Below are positions 1 through 7,848 of a DNA stretch of 64,000 nucleotides, in pieces (within the stretch, counting starts at the first letter, position 1; the number at the start of each line of letters is the position of its first letter). The translations under genes and the position numbers were made by a program. The stretch comes from JACVRW01 sp963764665 (GTDB lineage: Bacteria > Actinomycetota > Thermoleophilia > Solirubrobacterales > Thermoleophilaceae): positions 1 through 64,000 of the forward strand of contig CAVXTL010000008.1 in the NCBI GenBank assembly GCA_963764665.1, read 5' to 3'. The notes beneath the pieces are model-generated. The model made no database searches, was not told the origin of the DNA, and worked only from the letters and a program-made list of their open reading frames with translations.

Positions 1-571
1 GCTGGCGGCCCTTGGGGCCCTGCCGCCGGAGCAGGCCGGTCTGGCGTGCGAGGAACGCCTGGGTCTGCTGGCTCGCCTCGAAGCGCTGGCCCGACAGCGC
101 CACGCCGAAGGGGTCGAGGCCGGGCACGTCGAGCGCCGCGAGCGCGGTGGCGTTGCGAGCCAGCCCGATCAGGAGGTAGCGGTCCTCGATGGTCACCCAG
201 CCCGCGCCCCAGGCCACGTCGGCGCGCGTCCTGCCGGTGATGTGGGGCACGTTCCAGCGGTCGCGCACGATCCTGACGCCGGCGCGCGGCACCCGCTCCG
301 TGCGGGTGGGCCCCTGCCCGCGCGTGCCGAACACCTCGGGCTTGAAGTACTTGATCAGGTCGGAGTCGCGCACGGACCCGAAGAGCGGCGTCAGCCCGTC
401 GTACATCAGCGCCTGGTCGTCGGCCTTCGGGGGTGGCGGCACCGCCCCGTACTGCCCCGAGGGAATGACGTTCCGCGCGAAGCCGGCGTAGTCCCTGGCC
501 AGGGCGGACGGCGCAACGGCGAGCGCGGCGACTGTGGCCACGAGGGCCACGCGCGCGACGACCGAGTTCAC
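1..571 (-). CDS. Penicillin acylase family amidohydrolase, N-terminal part (cut by window edge)
   Basis: About 190 residues are visible from a GTG start to the window edge. The first ~26 residues form a signal peptide (hydrophobic core ending SALARD), so the enzyme is probably secreted. Residues ~103-111 (RDRWNVPHI) followed by DVAWGAGWVTIEDR match the N-terminal hallmark of penicillin amidases (PF01804), where R-D-x-x-G-V-P-H-I precedes a G-Y-x-x-A-x-D-R stretch. In this family the precursor cleaves itself to expose a catalytic serine; that residue lies outside the window, so activity and substrate (beta-lactam, acyl-homoserine lactone or other amide) cannot be judged. The start has TACCCT eight bases upstream, the leaderless pattern common here. 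It is divergent from the CDGSH gene, with 33 bases between starts. Confidence 0.8.
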   Translation of the reverse strand, partial: MNSVVARVALVATVAALAVAPSALARDYAGFARNVIPSGQYGAVPPPPKADDQALMYDGLTPLFGSVRDSDLIKYFKPEVFGTRGQGPTRTERVPRAGVRIVRDRWNVPHITGRTRADVAWGAGWVTIEDRYLLIGLARNATALAALDVPGLDPFGVALSGQRFEASQQTQAFLARQTGLLRRQGPKGRQ

Positions 572-604
572 GGCCCGAGAGGGTACCCCCTTACGCTTGG
601 GGAC

Positions 605-820
605 ATGGAGCCGGTCGAGATCAAGGCCCGACACAACGGGCCCTTCAAGGTGACTGGGCCGATCCGGCTGATCGACGCCGACGGGAACGAGTACGACCTC
701 GGGGAAGATGGGGAGCCGATCGTCCTGTGCCGCTGCGGGCACTCGGCCACCAAGCCGTTCTGCGACAAGTCCCACAAGCGGCTCGGGTTCGACGCGCCGG
801 AGCGGGCGGACGGCAGCTAG
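605..820 (+). CDS. CDGSH-type iron-sulfur domain protein
   Basis: A 71-residue protein with the complete CDGSH signature near its C-terminus: CRCGHSATKPFCDKSH supplies the three Cys and one His that hold a 2Fe-2S cluster in the mitoNEET family. The family is linked to redox sensing and cluster transfer; the role here is unknown. ATG at 605 is chosen because TACGCT lies exactly seven bases upstream and because it starts at the usual N-terminus (VEIKARHNGPFKVTGP) of bacterial members. No membrane anchor is present, so it should be cytosolic. Its stop overlaps the stop of the convergent exonuclease gene. Confidence 0.92.
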   Translation: MEPVEIKARHNGPFKVTGPIRLIDADGNEYDLGEDGEPIVLCRCGHSATKPFCDKSHKRLGFDAPERADGS

Positions 821-2460
821 GCCGCCGCGGCCACGAAGGTCTGGAGCGCATCAGCGTCCGGGGCGGGGTCGAGCGCCAGCTCCGGCGGCTCGTTGTCCGC
901 CAGCCAGCCCCACACGATGCGCAGCTCGTCCACCTCGCCCGCCGGCACGGGTGTCCGCGCACCGCCCTGGAGGCGTGCCAGCGCGGCCTGCGTGCGCTCC
1001 ACGAGCTCGGAGTGGCCCGGCAGCGGCCCCCAGTCCGCCAGCCGCCCGCGCACGATCCAGAACGCGTCGAAGCGGGGCTTGACGGGGTGACGCGCCAATA
1101 GCAGCCGCGGGGCCGCGTGCGTGGCCCGCAGGATCCCCTCGAGGCGCTCGAGCACCCAGGCCAGCCGGCCGCGGCGGCGCACCAGCGCGGCGGCGCGCTC
1201 GTAGCGCTGGTCGGCAGAGGCCTCGGCGATCCGGCGGTCGATCTCCTCGAGCAGCCGTCCGCCGGGCTCGGGGCCGTCGAACAGCCCGAGAGCCATGTCC
1301 AGCTGGCGCCGGTAGGCGTTGGGATCGAGGTCCCCCAGGCACGGCGACACGCAGCGCCCCATCTGCCCGTAGGCGGACGGGTTCTCGCGCACGTGCAGCG
1401 TGCGCCCGCAGTGGCGCAGCCGGTAGAGCGAGGTGAGCTGGTCGGCCAGCTCGGCCGCGAGCGCCCGGCTGCCGAGCGGCCCCACGTTCACGGCGTTGCC
1501 GCCGGCCGGCGCCGCGGCCACCTCGAGCACCGGGAACGGGATGTCGAGGCGGCAGCGCAGGAACACGTGCCGGTCAGTGCGCTTGAGCTTGCGGTTGCCG
1601 GACGGCTGCCAGTCCTTGATCAGCCGGTTCTCGAGCACGAGGGCCCCGAGCTCCGAGTTGGTGGGCCGGTAGTCCACGATCTCGGCGCGCTCGGTCCAGC
1701 CGGCGGGCGCGCAGAAGTGGGCGCGCGCCCGCGAGCGCAGCGACACCGACTTGCCCACGTACAGCGGCCGGCCGCGGTCGTCCCTGAACACGTACACACC
1801 CGGGTCGTCCGGGAGCGTCGAGAGGTCGGGCCGCTCCGAGGGCGGGATCCGCTCGGCCGGCTCGGTCTTGCGCGCCCGCCGGCGCGAGCGCATCAGGTCG
1901 AGCGCCTCGGCCACCGTCACCGCGTTCGCGCACAGGCGCGGGAACAGGGCGCAGAACACCCGCGCGCAGGTCAGCGCGTCGGGGAGAGCCCGGTGGACCT
2001 CGTTCACCTCGATGCCGAGCCCCTCGGCCAGGGGCGCCAGCGCGCGGCGGCGCGCCAGCGGAGCGAACCTGCGCGCGAGCTGGACGGTGCAGAGCGTGGG
2101 GGGCGCGGGCCAGTCGAGCCCGGCGCGCTCGAACGCCTGCCGGAGCACGCGCCTGTCGAAGTTCGCGCTGTGCGCTATCAGCACGCGCCCCTCCAGCAGC
2201 TCGGCCACCTCCGGCAGCACCTCGGCCGGCGTGGGCGCGCCGTCCACCATTCCCTGGGTGATGCCGGTGAAGCGCTCGATGCCGCGCGAGAGCGGCCGCT
2301 CCGGGCGAACCAGCGAGTCGTACGTCTCGTGCAGCTCGCCGCCGCCGACCAGCACGGCGCCGACCTCGGTGATCTCGCACAACTCCCCGCCGAGACCGTT
2401 GGTCTCGGTGTCCAGCGCGACGAACTCGACGCCGGCCACGGGTTGCTCGAGCAGCTTCAC
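817..2460 (-). CDS. DEDDh exonuclease fused to a UvrC-like GIY-YIG nuclease domain
   Basis: A protein of 547 residues joining two nucleases. The N-terminal ~180 residues are a DnaQ/epsilon-like 3'-5' exonuclease: FVALDTETNG holds the first acidic pair, later HSANFDRRVL and HRALPDALTC give the second Asp and the His-x4-Asp of the DEDDh class. From ~residue 215 a GIY-YIG fold follows (DDPGVYVFRDDRGRPLYVGKS), as in the N-terminus of UvrC and in Cho. UvrC/Cho cut DNA beside lesions, so a repair role is likely. Similar fusions occur in other actinobacteria. GTG at 2460 gives the normal start of the DEDD domain; TAGATT lies 11 bases upstream. A GTG at 2532 is an alternative, but it would add a stretch without family character. 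It diverges from radA. Confidence 0.85.
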   Translation of the reverse strand: MKLLEQPVAGVEFVALDTETNGLGGELCEITEVGAVLVGGGELHETYDSLVRPERPLSRGIERFTGITQGMVDGAPTPAEVLPEVAELLEGRVLIAHSANFDRRVLRQAFERAGLDWPAPPTLCTVQLARRFAPLARRRALAPLAEGLGIEVNEVHRALPDALTCARVFCALFPRLCANAVTVAEALDLMRSRRRARKTEPAERIPPSERPDLSTLPDDPGVYVFRDDRGRPLYVGKSVSLRSRARAHFCAPAGWTERAEIVDYRPTNSELGALVLENRLIKDWQPSGNRKLKRTDRHVFLRCRLDIPFPVLEVAAAPAGGNAVNVGPLGSRALAAELADQLTSLYRLRHCGRTLHVRENPSAYGQMGRCVSPCLGDLDPNAYRRQLDMALGLFDGPEPGGRLLEEIDRRIAEASADQRYERAAALVRRRGRLAWVLERLEGILRATHAAPRLLLARHPVKPRFDAFWIVRGRLADWGPLPGHSELVERTQAALARLQGGARTPVPAGEVDELRIVWGWLADNEPPELALDPAPDADALQTFVAAAA

Positions 2461-2553
2461 CGAGCCGATGCAATCTACGCCGGCGGACGGATGGAAACGG
2501 GCCTTGCTACCGTTGGGGGCGAAGTCGTCCACCCGCGCGCTTAGCCTCGCTGC

Positions 2554-3888
2554 ATGGCCCGCTCCAGCATCCTCTTCGCCTGCTCGGCGTGCGGTCACGA
2601 GAGCCCGAAGTGGCACGGCCGCTGCCCCGGCTGCGGGGAATGGAACACGTTCGTGGAGGAGCAGCGCGCGCCCGCGCCCGCCGGGCGCCCGGCGCGCTCG
2701 GGCAAGGCGGTGCGCCCGGTGGCCCTCGCCGACGTGGAGGCGGCGGCCGTCGCGCGGATGAGCATGGGCATCGGGGAGCTCGACCGCGTGCTCGGGGGCG
2801 GCCTCGTGCCGGGATCGCTCGTGCTGATCGGCGGCTCGCCCGGCATCGGCAAGTCCACGCTCACCTGTGCGGCGCTCGGGAATCTGGCCGCCGCGGGGCG
2901 GAAGGTGCTCTACGTGTCGGGCGAGGAGTCGGCGGCGCAGGTGAAGCTGCGCGCCGAGCGGCTGGGGCCGCACGCCCTGCAGGTGCCGATCGTGGCGGAG
3001 ACCGACCTCGACAGCGTGGTGGCCACGATCGAGGCGGAGCGCCCCGACGCCTGCGTGATCGACTCCGTGCAGGTGCTCTACGACCCGGCCCTGACCGGCT
3101 CTGCCGGCTCCGTCGGCCAGGTGCGCGAGGTGGCCGGCCGGCTGATGCGGGTGGCCAAGGAGCGCGGTACGGCGGTGCTGCTCGTGGGGCACGTGACGAA
3201 GGAGGGCGCGATCGCGGGTCCGCGCGTGCTCGAGCACCTGGTGGACTGCGTGCTCAGCTTCGAGGGCGAGCGCGAGCGCTCGTACCGGACGCTGCGGGCC
3301 CTCAAGAACCGCTTCGGCTCCACCAACGAGGTCGGGGTGTTCGAGATGCGCGACAGCGGCCTCGTGGAGGTCGAGGACGCGTCGGCGCGCTTCGTGGCGG
3401 AGGCCACCCACGCGCCGGGCTCCGTGGTGCTCTGCGCCATGGAGGGCTCGCGCCCGCTGCTCGTGGAGGTGCAGGCGCTGGTGGCGCCGAGCGAGCTGGC
3501 GCCGCCGCGCCGGGTGGCCAACGGCGTGGACCGCAACCGGCTGGCGCTGATCCTGGCCGTTCTCGCGCGCCACGCCGGCGTGCGCCTGGGCGGGAGCGAC
3601 GTGTTCGTCTCGATCGCCGGCGGCGTGCGCGTGGAGGAGCCGGGCGCCGACCTGGCGATCGCGCTGGCCCTGGCGTCGGCGGCGAAGGGCGCGGAGACGG
3701 GCGCGGCCCAGCCGCCCGCCGCCTTCGGCGAGCTGGGCCTGACGGGAGAGCTCCGGCAGGCGGTCCACACCGACCGCCGGCTCGCCGAGGCCCGCAAGTT
3801 CGGTCTCACGAACGTGCTCCACCCGAGCCCCGGCCTGACGACGCTTGCAGCCGCCCTGAGGGGCACCCGCGCGGCACAGGCAGCGTAA
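2554..3888 (+). CDS. radA: DNA repair protein RadA (Sms)
   Basis: 444 residues, the normal RadA length. Domains in order: a four-Cys zinc finger (C10-x2-C13 and C24-x2-C27), a RecA-like ATPase with Walker A GSPGIGKST at 94-102, the RadA-specific KNRFG at 251-255, and a C-terminal Lon-protease-like domain ending near GELGLTGELR. RadA is a branch-migration helicase that processes recombination intermediates. The start has TAGCCT six bases upstream and no ribosome binding site, so the mRNA is probably leaderless. It heads the radA-disA-carD cluster. Confidence 0.97.
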   Translation: MARSSILFACSACGHESPKWHGRCPGCGEWNTFVEEQRAPAPAGRPARSGKAVRPVALADVEAAAVARMSMGIGELDRVLGGGLVPGSLVLIGGSPGIGKSTLTCAALGNLAAAGRKVLYVSGEESAAQVKLRAERLGPHALQVPIVAETDLDSVVATIEAERPDACVIDSVQVLYDPALTGSAGSVGQVREVAGRLMRVAKERGTAVLLVGHVTKEGAIAGPRVLEHLVDCVLSFEGERERSYRTLRALKNRFGSTNEVGVFEMRDSGLVEVEDASARFVAEATHAPGSVVLCAMEGSRPLLVEVQALVAPSELAPPRRVANGVDRNRLALILAVLARHAGVRLGGSDVFVSIAGGVRVEEPGADLAIALALASAAKGAETGAAQPPAAFGELGLTGELRQAVHTDRRLAEARKFGLTNVLHPSPGLTTLAAALRGTRAAQAA

Positions 3889-4119
3889 GAGCCCACAAGC
3901 TCAACGAAGAAGCCCGGAGAAGGCCAGTCCCAGAGCCAAAAACGCCGGTGTGCGGGTGGCGCGCGGAGTCCTCCCGGGACCGGTGCGTTGTTGCACCGGG
4001 AGCCGGGAGGGCGAAGCAGCGACAGGACCCGCACCCAGGAACGCCCGACCCAAGGCTTAAAGCACCCCCAACGCCAAAAACGGCGCGCCCTGAGCCCCAT
4101 TCGCGTAGAATTCGCACTC
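3889..4119 (+). promoter_or_regulatory. radA-disA intergenic region with a strong two-stage hairpin and the disA promoter element
   Basis: 231 bases without a gene. At 3971-4009 lies a stem of CTCCCGG/CCGGGAG enclosing a second stem CCGGTGC/GCACCGG with a GTTGTT loop and a small GA/GAG internal loop. No T-run follows on either strand, so this is not a textbook terminator. Downstream, TAGAAT at 4106-4111 sits eight bases before the disA ATG and is the likely -10 element of a leaderless transcript, in which case the hairpin would be untranscribed from that promoter, or would act at the end of the radA message. I could not match it to a known RNA family. Confidence 0.45.
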
Positions 4120-5229
4120 ATGCCGTATGCCGGGGACGATGGAGGAGAGCTCGAAGCCCGGCAAGAGCCCCGGTTGGTCAGGGCGCTCGAGATGGTCGCA
4201 CCGGGCACCGCCGTCCGGGAGGGTCTCGACAACATCGTGCCCGCCAGGACCGGCGCCCTCGTATGCCTGGGCGAGTCGGAGGAGCTCGGCTTCCTGCTCT
4301 CCGGCGGCGTCAAGCTCGACGTGGACTACACGCCGCAGCTGCTCTACCAGCTGGCGAAGATGGACGGGGCGATCATCCTCGCGGCGAACAGCACCAAGAT
4401 CCTCTGGGCGAACGTCCAGCTCATGCCGGATCCCACCATCCTGTCGCTCGAGACGGGCACCCGGCACCGCACCGCGGAGCGCGTGTCCAAGCAGACCGAC
4501 GCGCTCGTGATCGCCATCTCCGCCGGACGCGGCGTGGTGTCGCTCTACCTCGACGGCGCCAAGTACATCCTCGAGGACATCCCGGTGGTGCTGGCCAAGG
4601 CCAACCAGGCGCTGGCCACGCTCGACAAGTACCGCAGCCGTCTCGATCAGGTGTCCACCCGCCTCACGGCCCTCGAGTTCGAGGGGGGCGTGACGCTCCA
4701 CGACGTGCTCACCGTGCTCCAGCGGGCCGAGCTCGTGACCCGCATGGCGGTCGAGATCGAGCGCTACATCGTGGAGCTCGGAGCCGAGGGCAGGCTGATC
4801 GAGATGCAGCTGGAGGAGACGATGGTCGGCGTGGCCGCCGACAAGTCCGCGCTGGTGCGCGACTACATCGTCGACAGCTCCGACGAGGCGCACGCCGGCG
4901 TGCTCGACGCGCTCGCCCGGCTGCCCCACCAAGACTTGCTCGACTTCGGTCGGCTGGCCGAGCTGCTCGGCTATGACCGCAAGCTCAACACCCTCGACCA
5001 TCCAGCCGCGCCACGCGGCCACCGCATCCTCGGGCGCATACCGCGCCTGCCCAGGATGGTGGTGCACAGCATCGTGGCCGAGTTCAGCTCGCTGGACGAG
5101 ATCCTCGCCGCAGGCGACGCGGAGCTCGAGTCGGTGGAGGGAGTTGGGGACGTGCGCGCGAAGGACATCCGCGAGGGCCTTCGCCGCCTGCAAGAGATCA
5201 ATCTCGTGGACCGGTATCTACAGACCTGA
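4120..5229 (+). CDS. disA: Diadenylate cyclase DisA (c-di-AMP synthase, DNA integrity scanning protein)
   Basis: 369 residues. The N-terminal DAC domain shows both catalytic motifs: DGA at 82-84 (in LAKMDGAIILA) and RHR at 115-117 (in TGTRHRTAE). A helical linker follows, then a RuvA-like helix-hairpin-helix domain (SLDEILAAGDAELESVEGVG) that binds branched DNA. DisA condenses two ATP into c-di-AMP and slows at recombination intermediates. ATG 4120 follows TAGAAT by eight bases. The radA neighbour is typical: RadA is known to interact with or modulate DisA in other species. A c-di-AMP riboswitch is found at 59.9 kb in this window. Confidence 0.97.
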   Translation: MPYAGDDGGELEARQEPRLVRALEMVAPGTAVREGLDNIVPARTGALVCLGESEELGFLLSGGVKLDVDYTPQLLYQLAKMDGAIILAANSTKILWANVQLMPDPTILSLETGTRHRTAERVSKQTDALVIAISAGRGVVSLYLDGAKYILEDIPVVLAKANQALATLDKYRSRLDQVSTRLTALEFEGGVTLHDVLTVLQRAELVTRMAVEIERYIVELGAEGRLIEMQLEETMVGVAADKSALVRDYIVDSSDEAHAGVLDALARLPHQDLLDFGRLAELLGYDRKLNTLDHPAAPRGHRILGRIPRLPRMVVHSIVAEFSSLDEILAAGDAELESVEGVGDVRAKDIREGLRRLQEINLVDRYLQT

Positions 5230-5275
5230 TGGGGAACAGCGGCGCATGAGCGCCGCAGCTACGTAGGAGGGCATC

Positions 5276-5854
5276 ATTAGCGACGCAGTGTTGGAGCAGG
5301 AAATCGTCGAGGACCTCGAGATCGCACGGCCCCCAGCCGTGTACGAGATCGGCGACCAGGTCGTATACCCCCATCACGGGGCGGGCTTGGTCCTCAAGAA
5401 GGAGTTGAAAGAGGTGCTGGGCGAGAAGCGCCAGTACCTGACCATCAAGATCCTCCATAACAACATGACGGTGATGGTCCCGTGTGAGAACGCCGATCGT
5501 GCCGGGCTGCGGCGCGTGATCGGTGAGGACGACGTGAAGAAGGTGCTCGCCGTCCTTCGCGATGACGTGAGCCAGATGCCGAAGAACTGGAATCGGCGGT
5601 TCAAGCACAACCGCGAGAAGATCAAGACGGGTGACGTCTTCGAGCTCGCCGAGGTCGTCCGCAACCTCGCCATCAGGGAAACCGAGAAGGGCCTCTCCAC
5701 CGGCGAGAAGCAGATGTACACCCGGGCCAAGAAGATCCTCGCCTCCGAGCTGATGTACGCGCTCGACATGGAGGAGGACGAGGCGGAGAGCCACCTCGAG
5801 GGGCTCATCAGCGAGGCGCACACGAGCCGGCACCCCGCGCCCGCTACGGCCTAG
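5276..5854 (+). CDS. carD: CarD-family transcriptional regulator
   Basis: About 190 residues. The N-terminal RNA-polymerase interaction domain contains YEIGDQVVYPHHGAG, the family signature, and the C-terminal half is helical with the conserved W in MPKNWNRRF that contacts the promoter bubble. CarD stabilises open complexes and is essential in mycobacteria. The start is unusual. A strong AGGAGG (5265-5270) is followed five bases later by ATT at 5276, in frame; the first canonical start, GTG at 5288, is 17 bases away, too far for that site. I therefore prefer the rare ATT start, which adds four residues. Upstream is disA, downstream ispD after eight bases. Confidence 0.93.
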   Translation: MSDAVLEQEIVEDLEIARPPAVYEIGDQVVYPHHGAGLVLKKELKEVLGEKRQYLTIKILHNNMTVMVPCENADRAGLRRVIGEDDVKKVLAVLRDDVSQMPKNWNRRFKHNREKIKTGDVFELAEVVRNLAIRETEKGLSTGEKQMYTRAKKILASELMYALDMEEDEAESHLEGLISEAHTSRHPAPATA

Positions 5855-5862
5855 CTCACACC

Positions 5863-6501
5863 TTGTCCGTCGTCGGGATCATTCCCGCCGGCGGCAGCGG
5901 CGAACGCCTTGGGGCCAGCGGCCCCAAGGCGTTTGCCGTTCTTGCCGGCAAACCCATGTTGGAATGGAGCCTCGCGGCCCTCGGCGGGGTATGCGACCGC
6001 GTGGTGGTGGCCGTGCCGGAGGGGTACGAGGACCCACCGGATCGCGTGCGCGGCGGCCGGAGCCGCTCGGAGTCGGTGCGCAACGCCCTCGCGGCCGCGC
6101 CCGAGGCCACGGTGGCGATCGTGCACGACGCCGCGCGCCCGCTCGTCACCCGCGAGCTGGTGGAGCGCTGCCTGCGCGGGCTCCACGACTGCGAGGCCGC
6201 GATCGCCGCGGCGCGAATGACCGACACCGTGAAGGAGGACGACGGCGCCGGTCGCGTTGTGCGCACGCTCGCGCGCGAGCGGCTCTGGTCGGTGCAGACC
6301 CCGCAGGTGTTCCGCGCCGACGTGCTGCGCAGCGCCCTCGACGTGGCCGAGGAGCGGCTGGCCGCCGCCACCGACGATGCCTCGCTCGTGGAGGAGGGCG
6401 GGGGTAGCGTACGGCTCGTGGAGGCGCCGCCCGACAACATGAAGGTCACCACCGCGCTCGACCTGCAGGTGGCCGAGGCGATCCTGCGGACCCGATGCTG
6501 A
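5863..6501 (+). CDS. ispD: 2-C-methyl-D-erythritol 4-phosphate cytidylyltransferase
   Basis: 212 residues, close to the usual ~230. Catalyses CTP + MEP to CDP-ME in the MEP isoprenoid pathway. IIPAGGSGERLG is the nucleotide-binding loop, with the catalytic Lys in the following GPKAF; VHDAARPLV and the TPQVFR segment are also family-typical. It begins with TTG at 5863, eight bases after carD, and overlaps the next gene by seven bases. With ispF 0.8 kb downstream this gives two steps of the pathway in one transcription unit, separated by a PHP phosphatase. Confidence 0.94.
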   Translation: MSVVGIIPAGGSGERLGASGPKAFAVLAGKPMLEWSLAALGGVCDRVVVAVPEGYEDPPDRVRGGRSRSESVRNALAAAPEATVAIVHDAARPLVTRELVERCLRGLHDCEAAIAAARMTDTVKEDDGAGRVVRTLARERLWSVQTPQVFRADVLRSALDVAEERLAAATDDASLVEEGGGSVRLVEAPPDNMKVTTALDLQVAEAILRTRC

Positions 6502-7337
6502 CCGACTACCACGTGCATCTCCGGCCGGACGAGGAGGACACGACTCCGGAGGCCTACTTCACGAAGGCCAACGCCGAGCGCTACCGCAGCAGCGCCGCCG
6601 AGCGCGGCATCGAGGAGCTGGGAGTGGCCGAGCACATCCATCGCTTCACGCAGTCGCTCGACGTGTGGGGCCACCCCTGGTACCGGCACTGGGCGCGCGA
6701 CGACCTGGACGCCTACTGCGAGTTCGTGCGTGGGGAGACCGACCTGCGGCTGGGAATCGAGGCCGACTTCCTGCCCGGAGGAGAGGACCGCCTGGCCGCC
6801 CTTCTGGACGGGCGCCCGTGGGACTACGTGGTCGGCTCGCTGCACTTCCTGAGCGACGACGCGGTGGACCTGCACGCGTACCCGGACTGGCAGTCGTTCG
6901 ACATCTGGCGCACGCAGGACCCCGAGAAGGTCTGGAAGCGGTATTTCGAGACGCTCGGGGAGGCGGCGCGCAGCGGCCTGTTCGACATCCTCGCCCACCC
7001 CGACCTCGTGAAGGTCTGGGGAGAGCGCGTGCCGCGCCCGGAGGGCGACCTGCGCCGGTTCTACGAGCTGGCCATGGACGGGATCGCCGAGTCCGACGTG
7101 GCGATTGAGGTGTCCACCGCCGGGCTGCGCAAGCCGGTGGCGGAGGTGTACCCCGCGGCGGGCTTCCTGGAGCTCTGCCTGGAGGCCGGCCGGCCGGTGG
7201 CTCTGTCGAGCGACGCTCACGTGGCCGAGCAGCTCGGCCACGAGTACGCGCCGACGGTGGAATGGCTCCGCGGCCTGGGGGTCACCGAGCTGGCGATCTT
7301 CGAGGGGCGCCGGCGGCGCATGGAGCCGCTCGGATGA
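6495..7337 (+). CDS. PHP-domain phosphatase, histidinol-phosphatase (HisK/HisJ-type) family
   Basis: 280 residues. The PHP fold is evident from DYHVHL near the N-terminus, AEHIHRF, EADFLPG and WDYVVGSLHFL, and SSDAHVAEQLG near the end; these His/Asp/Glu clusters bind the trinuclear metal centre. Relatives remove phosphate from L-histidinol phosphate, but a general PHP phosphoesterase is possible since no his gene is nearby. It overlaps ispD by seven bases and ispF by four (ATGA), so it is translationally coupled with both. Confidence 0.85.
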   Translation: MLTDYHVHLRPDEEDTTPEAYFTKANAERYRSSAAERGIEELGVAEHIHRFTQSLDVWGHPWYRHWARDDLDAYCEFVRGETDLRLGIEADFLPGGEDRLAALLDGRPWDYVVGSLHFLSDDAVDLHAYPDWQSFDIWRTQDPEKVWKRYFETLGEAARSGLFDILAHPDLVKVWGERVPRPEGDLRRFYELAMDGIAESDVAIEVSTAGLRKPVAEVYPAAGFLELCLEAGRPVALSSDAHVAEQLGHEYAPTVEWLRGLGVTELAIFEGRRRRMEPLG

Positions 7338-7828
7338 GCGCGCGCTCGGGCATCGGCTTCGACTCTCACCGCTTCGAGGCCGGGCGCAGGCTGGTGCTCG
7401 GCGGAGTGGAGGTGCCGTGGCCGAAGGGCCTGAGCGGCCACTCGGACGCCGACGCCCTGGCGCACGCGGTGACCGACGCGCTGCTCGGCGCAGCCGGCCT
7501 CGGCGACATAGGAGCCCACTTCCCCGACACCGATGAGCGCTGGCGCGACGCCGACAGCATCGAGCTGCTGAGGCACACGTGCGGTCTGCTCGCCGCGAGC
7601 GGCCTCGCGCCGCTGAACCTGGACGCCGTGGTGCTCTGCGAGAAGCCCAAGCTCGGCCCGTTCCGGGACGCGATGCGCGAGCGCCTGGCCGAGGCGGCCG
7701 GCCTCGGCGCGGAAGACGTGAACGTGAAGTTCACCACCGCGGAGGGCATGGGGTTCGTGGGCCAGGGCGAGGGGATCGCCGTGATGGCCACCGCAAGCGT
7801 TGTCCCGATCAGCTCCGCGGGCGCCTGA
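7334..7828 (+). CDS. ispF: 2-C-methyl-D-erythritol 2,4-cyclodiphosphate synthase
   Basis: 164 residues, full length. IGFDSHRF carries the D-x-H zinc ligands, SGHSDADALAHAVTDALLG is the signature helix with the third ligand, and FTTAEGMGFVGQGEGI is the C-terminal substrate segment. The enzyme cyclises CDP-ME-2-phosphate to MEcPP with release of CMP. ATG overlaps the stop of the PHP gene (ATGA), showing coupling. Confidence 0.96.
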   Translation: MSARSGIGFDSHRFEAGRRLVLGGVEVPWPKGLSGHSDADALAHAVTDALLGAAGLGDIGAHFPDTDERWRDADSIELLRHTCGLLAASGLAPLNLDAVVLCEKPKLGPFRDAMRERLAEAAGLGAEDVNVKFTTAEGMGFVGQGEGIAVMATASVVPISSAGA

Positions 7829-7848
7829 TCGGAATACAGTTTCAGTAG

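Noticed and set aside
1117..2544. Long open frame on the plus strand opposite the DEDDh/GIY-YIG gene
   Set aside because: Antisense shadow caused by high GC; composition is His/Arg/Ala-rich without any domain, while the minus strand carries clear motifs.
3960..4040. Possible SRP RNA (GAAGCAGC after the hairpin)
   Set aside because: The conserved GGAA tetraloop and symmetric internal loop of SRP RNA are absent; the hairpin loop is GTTGTT.
2589..4976. 795-codon open frame overlapping radA and disA in another frame
   Set aside because: Arg/Gly/Ala-rich shadow; both genes beneath it have full catalytic motifs.
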